From assembly GCA_964425215.1 (NCBI GenBank), contig CAYRLW010000040.1, positions 1 to 36,269 of the forward strand: a DNA stretch of 36,269 nucleotides. Direction: 5' to 3'. Shown here in pieces: positions 31,428 to 36,269 of this stretch (position 1 is its first letter; every line of letters starts with the position of its first letter). The notes beneath the pieces are model-generated. The model saw only the letters and a program-made list of their open reading frames with translations. It searched no databases and had not been told where the DNA came from. The stretch is from CAYRLW01 sp964425215 (GTDB lineage: Bacteria > Spirochaetota > Spirochaetia > Treponematales > Breznakiellaceae). Both the position numbers and the translations under genes were made by a program.

Positions 31428-32479
31428 AACCGGGCTCTAAAGTATCCCCATGGGGTGTCCCTATCGGTTCTTACGCCTCGACCTCGAACGAGCAGTTCCG
31501 AAATAATTGATAATCCCGAACCGGAAGTAGCATACCCCTGGGAATCCTCGGAGACCAATTCGGGTGATCCCTCCCTATCCTCCCTATCCTCCCTATCCTC
31601 CCTATCCTCCCTATCCCTATATTCCAAAACCAGATCTCCCTCTTGCATAGTCAATTGGATGCGCATGGTCAAGGAACCAGCGGAAGAATGTTTGATAGAA
31701 TTGGTTATCAATTCGTGAAGAATCATGGCGATGCTATGGGCCCGTTCTTGGGCTATTTTTTTTGTTTCTTCCACATCCATATCCAATATGAGGGTCCCGA
31801 TTCCATTGGTGGTCATGGATCGGATATTTTCAATAAGTGTAGAGAAATAACGAGAAATGAGGGGAGCGTTTTTATCCCTTCCCATATCAACCATGTCGTA
31901 CAAGGACATAAGGGCGGCAATACGTTGGGTGATTTCGTCCCGAATGTCCGTATTAAGCGATGGTAGAGGGGGAATAAGGGTGGGAAGTAGATTGTACAAC
32001 AGTTGCAGGGAATTTTTGTTTCGATGTTTTAACTCCCGCAGTAATAGCTCCTTATCCTTTTTAGCGGTGAGCAATTTAAAGGTGGTTTCCAGGCGCCTAA
32101 GGTTTTGAGAAAGGAGAAGACATAAAAATTGGAGAAAACTGGTTTCCAGCGCGGTGGGTTTTTCTACAAAAATAACCGCTAAAAAACCCCGCCCCCCTAG
32201 GCTGTCCCCAAAGGGTTGGAAAAAATCTACCTCCGTCAGTTCCGCCTGGTGGGAATTCAGGGTGTTCTGGATGATCCCATGGGCTTCCTCTCCCTTGGGA
32301 CCCCGATGTTGAATCACATCCCCCAGGGGACTTAGGATTACAAAGGCCAAACCCTCAAAGGCAAACGCGTCCTCCACCGCCGAAATACTTATCTGAACGG
32401 CCTCTTGGACGGTTTCGCAGTTTCCTAAGCCTATGGCTAGATCCCGTTCACCCCCCAGGGAGTGGAAATATTCAAGCAT
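31418..32479 (-). CDS. HisKA_2-type sensor histidine kinase with tandem-repeat ATP lid
   Basis: A 353-residue soluble kinase. The N-terminal part (about 1-125) looks like a GAF-type sensor with no membrane segments. The phospho-acceptor helix is the HisKA_2/LuxQ-independent type, with His152 in RELKHRNKNSLQLL. The N-box is HELITNSIKHS (255-265, Asn260). The G1 box expected after LVLEYRD (DxGxG) is absent: residues 289-303 are five exact Asp-Arg-Glu repeats encoded by a 9-bp tandem repeat. A G2-like SGSGLSII follows at 319-326. Without G1, ATP binding may be weak or lost, so it may act as a binding or scaffold partner. It is 7 nt downstream of the response regulator gene, its probable partner. 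Confidence 0.8.
   Translation of the reverse strand: MLEYFHSLGGERDLAIGLGNCETVQEAVQISISAVEDAFAFEGLAFVILSPLGDVIQHRGPKGEEAHGIIQNTLNSHQAELTEVDFFQPFGDSLGGRGFLAVIFVEKPTALETSFLQFLCLLLSQNLRRLETTFKLLTAKKDKELLLRELKHRNKNSLQLLYNLLPTLIPPLPSLNTDIRDEITQRIAALMSLYDMVDMGRDKNAPLISRYFSTLIENIRSMTTNGIGTLILDMDVEETKKIAQERAHSIAMILHELITNSIKHSSAGSLTMRIQLTMQEGDLVLEYRDREDREDREDREDREGSPELVSEDSQGYATSGSGLSIISELLVRGRGVRTDRDTPWGYFRARFPL
31571..31615 (-). repeat. In-frame 9-bp tandem repeat, five copies (Asp-Arg-Glu)5
   Basis: On the minus strand, GATAGGGAG is repeated exactly five times and preceded by a partial unit. It lies in the kinase gene at the site of the ATP-binding G1 motif. Changes in copy number would keep the frame and alter only the length of a charged loop. 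Confidence 0.95.
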
Positions 32480-32486
32480 TTACACG

Positions 32487-34544
32487 TTAAAGGGGTAAGG
32501 GTTTGGGTTCCGAAAGCGCGTAGCCCTGTGCGTAATCGACCCCTATTTTCCGAAGCCGATCCACAATCGCCTGGTTTCGAGCGAACTCTCCGACGGTTTT
32601 TAATCCGATGACATGGCCCATGGCGTTAATCGATTCGACCATGGTGTAGTTCACCAGACTTTCGTCTATGTTTTGCACGATCGATCCGTCTATTTTTAAA
32701 TAATCCACAGGAAGATTTTTAAGATAATTAAATGAAGAAAATCCCGAACCGAAATCGTCCAAGGAGAAGGTAAATCCTATGTCCTTTAATTGACCTATAA
32801 AACGGGAGGCGTAGGATAAATTTTGAATCGCCGCGGTTTCGGTAATCTCAAAACAGAAGTGCTGGGACGAAACGTCGTATTTGTTCATGGTCATAATCAC
32901 AAAATCGATGAACGTTTCGTCTAAAAGGGTCGGGCCAGAAAGGTTGATGGTTAAGAGCCGCTCTACGATTGGGTTGTTCTGTTCTTTTAGCCGTTTCCAG
33001 GACTTTATCGTATTTTCAAAAACCCACCGGTCTATGGAAGCCATAAGTCCATAGCGCTCCGCCGAGGGAATAAACGATCCGGGGCCGGAGATGGATCCGT
33101 CGCTGTTTTCCAGGCGAATTAAAATTTCCGCTTTTCCCGGAGAATTAGAATCGCTTCGGAGGGGGTCGATAATTTGATACCATAGCCTAAACCGATTGTT
33201 TTCTAAGGCGTGGTTTAGTTTGCCTATCCACTCCATCTGTCCCCGCCGGAGGACGTACTTTTCGTCGCTCTTTTGGAAGACGCTGATCCGATTCCCCCCC
33301 TCTTCCTTGGCTATATAACACGCGTCGTCCGCGGCGGCCAATACGGCGTGAATATCCCCCTCTTCTCCCGAAAGGGGAACCATGCCAATACTGAGGGTGA
33401 TGGGGAACATGTTTTGTTGCCAAATGAACTTATGGCTTTGAACCGCCGTCTGCAGGCGCTTTGCAACCTGGGTGGCGTCCTCTAAATCGCAATCCCGAAG
33501 GATTATGGCAAACTCGTCCCCCCCTAAACGGGCGGAAAAATCGTGCCGTTGCGTAAGAGTTTGAATAAAATTCGCGATTTGGCGGAGCAGTTCGTCCCCC
33601 GCGATGGGCCCGCAGGTATCGTTGACCACCTTAAAGCGGTCCACGTCCAGCTCTACCAGCGTATGGCTCCCCCCGTGACGTTTTAAGCTATCCAAAATCT
33701 CTTCCAGCTTAAGGGTAAACTCTTCCCGATTCGACAGGCCCGTCAAACCGTCGTGGCTTGCCTGGTAATCGATGGTTGCGGACATCTTTTTTATTTCGCT
33801 GATATCCCGAAACGCGATCACGTACCCTTCGGTCTCGTTTTCCGCCTGGTGGATTTTGGTCATGGATCCGTCGATGATATAATTTTGTCCGTGGCGGCTT
33901 TTCATTACAACGTCCCGGAAAAATGACGGTGCCTCCCCGGTACGGGGTAAAGAGTCGGGAATAATCGGGGAAAGGTTCCTCGATTCTATCATGGAAAGGA
34001 TATGTTGAATCGGTTTTCCCTTGGCATCCTCTTCGGTCCAACCGCTCATGGTCGCGGCGACGGGATTGAGAAACAGAATATTCATATCGATATCGATAGC
34101 CACAATCCCATCGTGAACGCTGTGAAGGATGGCTGAAAAGAGCCGTTCCTGCTTTTTAAGGTTCTTGTCCACCCGATGCTTGTACAAAGCTATATCGATG
34201 GTGGTGTAGAGTTCCCGCTCTTTAAAGGGCTTTAAAATATAACCAAAGGGTTCCGCTTCCTTAGCCCGCTCCAGAGTCCGTTCGTCCGCGTAGGCGGTCA
34301 GGAAAATCACGGGAATTTGCATCTCTTTTTTTATTATTTTCGCCGCCTCGATCCCGTCTACAGAACCGGCGAGCATAATGTCCATCAGAATGATATCGGG
34401 CTTAAGTTGCCGAGCCTTGGCTACCGCGTCTTCCCCATCCGCAGAGCTAGCGCAGATAACGTAACCAAACCGTTCCAGCCGGCGTTGGAGGTCCAAAGCG
34501 ATTATTTTTTCATCTTCGACGATTAAAATTCGTTCGTTATCCAT
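32487..34544 (-). CDS. Response regulator with PAS, GGDEF and EAL domains
   Basis: A 685-residue soluble c-di-GMP enzyme. The receiver domain (about 4-120) has the phospho-acceptor Asp55 (ILMDIML), acidic residues ED at 10-11 and a Lys in LKPF. A PAS domain follows at about 128-250. The GGDEF domain has an intact RLGGDEF active site but no RxxD inhibitory site just upstream. In the EAL domain the signature reads EIL (KAEILIRL), with Glu kept; FEITETAA, SLDDFGSGFSSF, YLKIDGS and QGYALSEP are also kept, so phosphodiesterase activity remains plausible. The same protein can therefore make and degrade c-di-GMP under control of phosphorylation. The kinase gene follows 7 nt downstream; shikimate kinase is 35 nt upstream. 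Confidence 0.92.
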   Translation of the reverse strand: MDNERILIVEDEKIIALDLQRRLERFGYVICASSADGEDAVAKARQLKPDIILMDIMLAGSVDGIEAAKIIKKEMQIPVIFLTAYADERTLERAKEAEPFGYILKPFKERELYTTIDIALYKHRVDKNLKKQERLFSAILHSVHDGIVAIDIDMNILFLNPVAATMSGWTEEDAKGKPIQHILSMIESRNLSPIIPDSLPRTGEAPSFFRDVVMKSRHGQNYIIDGSMTKIHQAENETEGYVIAFRDISEIKKMSATIDYQASHDGLTGLSNREEFTLKLEEILDSLKRHGGSHTLVELDVDRFKVVNDTCGPIAGDELLRQIANFIQTLTQRHDFSARLGGDEFAIILRDCDLEDATQVAKRLQTAVQSHKFIWQQNMFPITLSIGMVPLSGEEGDIHAVLAAADDACYIAKEEGGNRISVFQKSDEKYVLRRGQMEWIGKLNHALENNRFRLWYQIIDPLRSDSNSPGKAEILIRLENSDGSISGPGSFIPSAERYGLMASIDRWVFENTIKSWKRLKEQNNPIVERLLTINLSGPTLLDETFIDFVIMTMNKYDVSSQHFCFEITETAAIQNLSYASRFIGQLKDIGFTFSLDDFGSGFSSFNYLKNLPVDYLKIDGSIVQNIDESLVNYTMVESINAMGHVIGLKTVGEFARNQAIVDRLRKIGVDYAQGYALSEPKPLPL

Positions 34545-34579
34545 ATCTTTAACTCAGTATAACCTATTATAAAAACGGG

Positions 34580-35155
34580 TCAAGATAAATTATGTTTTAT
34601 CCTTGATAAAACCCTATCCAATTCTTCGGCGATACGGATTGGACTTTTCTGTTCCGTAGAAATACGGTAATCCGCTACCTTTTTATATCCCAGGGTTCTT
34701 CGCTCGTGCAAGAGTCGGTGGGTTTTTTCGGGGTCTTCGGTCCTAAGAAAGGGAGGAAGGGCCCCGGAAATTTGGGCGTTCCGCCGTATCCGTTCCCAAG
34801 CGGTCTCCGCGCTCACCTCCAGACTTACCAAGAGCCCCGTGGATTTTAAAACCCCCAGGGCCCCGGGATTGTCGATAAGGCCACCCCCCGCCGCCACGAT
34901 TAGGGGCCTTGGGTCAGGGCGGCTGGTCACTTGGGCTACCAACGCTTCCGCAGTCTCCCGCTCGGCCTCCAAAAATACCTCCCGACCCTCTTCATACAGG
35001 GCCCTGGGGGACTTTCCGGTTCTTTGGGTAATTTCATCATCCAAATCGATAAAAGCACATCCCCACATTTGAGCTAAGGCCCTTCCTACACTGGATTTTC
35101 CCGAATGTTTAGGCCCCACCAGCACAATAAGCGGATAAAATTGTTCCCTTCCCAT
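34580..35155 (-). CDS. aroK: Shikimate kinase
   Basis: A 191-residue P-loop kinase that phosphorylates shikimate at the 3-hydroxyl with ATP, in chorismate synthesis. Walker A GPKHSGKSS is at 14-22; the shikimate-binding DLDD follows at about 37-40, and AAGGGLID carries the second glycine-rich motif. The lid arginines lie in the region FLRTEDPEKTHRLLHERR. No other aro gene is nearby. It is the first gene of a minus-strand run that continues into the REC-PAS-GGDEF-EAL gene, which is probably coincidental co-transcription. Confidence 0.93.
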   Translation of the reverse strand: MGREQFYPLIVLVGPKHSGKSSVGRALAQMWGCAFIDLDDEITQRTGKSPRALYEEGREVFLEAERETAEALVAQVTSRPDPRPLIVAAGGGLIDNPGALGVLKSTGLLVSLEVSAETAWERIRRNAQISGALPPFLRTEDPEKTHRLLHERRTLGYKKVADYRISTEQKSPIRIAEELDRVLSRIKHNLS

Positions 35156-35269
35156 AGACGTTAGTTTATCCGAACCGCTACTATGGGGCTAGGAGTTGAT
35201 AGGGCATTTAAGCCTCAACCAAAGAAGAATCGCGATTTCCGTGATTTTATTTTTTGATGAACCGTAAGG

Positions 35270-35959
35270 GTGTTTAAAAACGGTATGAACGGCATAACGA
35301 TCCTGGGTGTGTTAGGTCTCCTCTCCCTTCTTCCCTTAACGGTCGCCTATGTTTGGTTAAAATTGTTAAAAAAAGGGATGACAAGCCTTTTCTTTGTCGC
35401 ATCCATCGGCGCGGGCTTCCTTTCTTTAGCCTTGGCCGCTCTCCTTCAGAACCTTTTGCCACCCTATCAGGGAAATACCCTGCTAGCGCTTGGTATAAAA
35501 ATATTCGGGAACGTGGCTACCGTCGAGGAAGTAAGCCGCTTTGTCATATTTTGGGCTTTTTTTTCCATCATGGAACGCAAAAAGGTTCCCTCTCCCTTTT
35601 TAATCAGCGCCCTTGGCTTAAGCGCCGGGCTTACATTTTCGGCCATAGAAACCGCAACCTACGCTTCCACCAACCTCACCTTGACCATTCTCCGGGGCCT
35701 TACTGCGGCACCCCTTCACGGAGCCTGCGGAGAACGGATAGGCCGAGGCACCGCCCAACTGAAGAAAAACCCCAAAAGGGCACTCTTTTTATTGATCAAC
35801 GCCATCGCAATCCACGGCATGTACGATTTCCTTTTAATCGTCCCCTCCAGCCCCGCCATCCTCCCCATCGCCCTAGCTCTGGTCGCCCTGGCCGTTTCCT
35901 TGGTAATCATTCGAAACGCCAGCGCTACCTCGGGAATGGAAAGTCCGAAAGAGTTATAG
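35270..35959 (+). CDS. PrsW-family intramembrane protease-like protein
   Basis: A 229-residue protein with about 7 hydrophobic segments. The family motifs are in order: EE at 86-87 (VEEVSRF), ExxxY at 127-131 (SAIETATY), His150 (LHGACGERIG) and HGMYDF with His182, the proposed active-site Glu/His set of PrsW-type proteases. PrsW in Bacillus cleaves an anti-sigma factor to start a stress response; the target here is unknown. The GTG start at 35270 is used; ATG at 35285 is an equally good choice because neither has a clear Shine-Dalgarno. It is divergent from aroK across 114 nt with nothing else visible. Confidence 0.75.
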   Translation: MFKNGMNGITILGVLGLLSLLPLTVAYVWLKLLKKGMTSLFFVASIGAGFLSLALAALLQNLLPPYQGNTLLALGIKIFGNVATVEEVSRFVIFWAFFSIMERKKVPSPFLISALGLSAGLTFSAIETATYASTNLTLTILRGLTAAPLHGACGERIGRGTAQLKKNPKRALFLLINAIAIHGMYDFLLIVPSSPAILPIALALVALAVSLVIIRNASATSGMESPKEL

Positions 35960-35977
35960 TAAGGCTTGATTTTTATA

Positions 35978-36269
35978 GCCTTTCGGCACGCCCCCCGTGC
36001 GGGGAGCGACATCAAATAATATGCAAGTTATAATAATTGTACAAGTTTCAATCCACGCCCCCCGTGCGGGGAGCGACCGGCGTATCACTTTCCCTGGTCC
36101 ATAGGGACCAGGGTTTCAATCCACGCCCCCCGTGCGGGGAGCGACGCCTATATCAATATATATGATACGGATTATATAGAGGTTTCAATCCACGCCCCCC
36201 GTGCGGGGAGCGACCCTATATCAATATATATGATACGGATTATATAGAGGTTTCAATCCACGCCCCCCG
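35978..36269 (-). CRISPR. Type I-C-like CRISPR array, leader-distal end
   Basis: A 33-bp repeat occurs at 35978-36010 (degenerate), 36045-36077, 36113-36145, 36182-36214 and 36250-36269 (cut by the window). Read on the minus strand it starts GTCGCTCCCC and ends GTGGATTGAAAC, the type I-C pattern. Spacers: 36011-36044 (34 nt), 36078-36112 (35), 36146-36181 (36) and 36215-36249 (35). The first repeat keeps only the 24 bases on its right and has lost the ATTGAAA end, which marks the leader-distal terminus; the leader and newer spacers lie to the right, beyond the window. No cas gene is present here. Confidence 0.95.

Noticed and set aside
35270..35959. Could the membrane protein next to the array be a Cas or CRISPR-associated protein?
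   Set aside because: Its EE, ExxxY, H and HxxYD motifs match PrsW proteases; nothing resembles Cas proteins.

Overview
The window looks like a chromosomal piece of a spirochaete of the Treponema group (Treponemataceae), perhaps a free-living or gut (termite-type) member rather than a host-restricted pathogen. This rests on the complete de novo pyrimidine operon, the BMP-type transporter, the 7TM-DISM sensor, the hinge-poor SMC and the coding style. It is an inference; no rRNA or other marker gene is present. Gene density is high. No plasmid, prophage or complete insertion sequence is visible, only one probable MITE and a small dispersed hairpin repeat.

Layout. 1-212: GC-rich heptamer repeat, a dispersed hairpin element and a promoter. 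213-4692 (+): a 7TM-DISM/PAS/RsbW-like sensor, then a two-gene sphingoid-base module (3-ketodihydrosphingosine reductase and serine palmitoyltransferase homologues). 4761-9267 (-): a four-gene BMP/ABC importer operon, divergent from a dCache chemoreceptor (9432-11519, +); the two promoters lie back to back. 11648-15317: serS, a small membrane protein, birA and an inosine/uracil-type DNA glycosylase. 15373-15528: a probable MITE, followed by smc (15606-18704).

18796-24914 (-): a complete pyrBICFKDE operon. Its leader has the layout of enteric pyrBI UTP-sensing attenuation: promoter, Shine-Dalgarno, 31-codon leader peptide ending in Phe/Val codons made of U runs, a perfect pause-type palindrome, a U-rich stretch, and an intrinsic terminator that begins inside the leader stop codon and ends just before pyrB. 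I regard this as the most interesting system in the window.

24928-27722 (-): a GH31 enzyme with every diagnostic sulfoquinovosidase residue, co-transcribed with a DUF4867 cupin-like protein and preceded by a 21-bp palindromic operator over the promoter. 27740-30073 (-): a secreted propeller plus DUF4015 glycoside-hydrolase-like protein. 30305-31408 (+): a mixed-group phosphofructokinase. 31418-34544 (-): a REC-PAS-GGDEF-EAL regulator with a HisKA_2-type kinase whose ATP-lid G1 motif is occupied by an in-frame 9-bp tandem repeat. 34580-35155 (-): shikimate kinase. 35270-35959 (+): PrsW-like protease. 35978-36269: the leader-distal end of a type I-C-like CRISPR array with two nearly identical neighbouring spacers and no cas genes in the window.

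How they work together: the window joins nucleotide supply (de novo pyrimidines under apparent UTP control, plus a BMP importer paired with a chemoreceptor), unusual lipid synthesis (sphingoid bases), and use of plant or algal sulfolipid sugar. All function calls come from motif reading; no database search was run.
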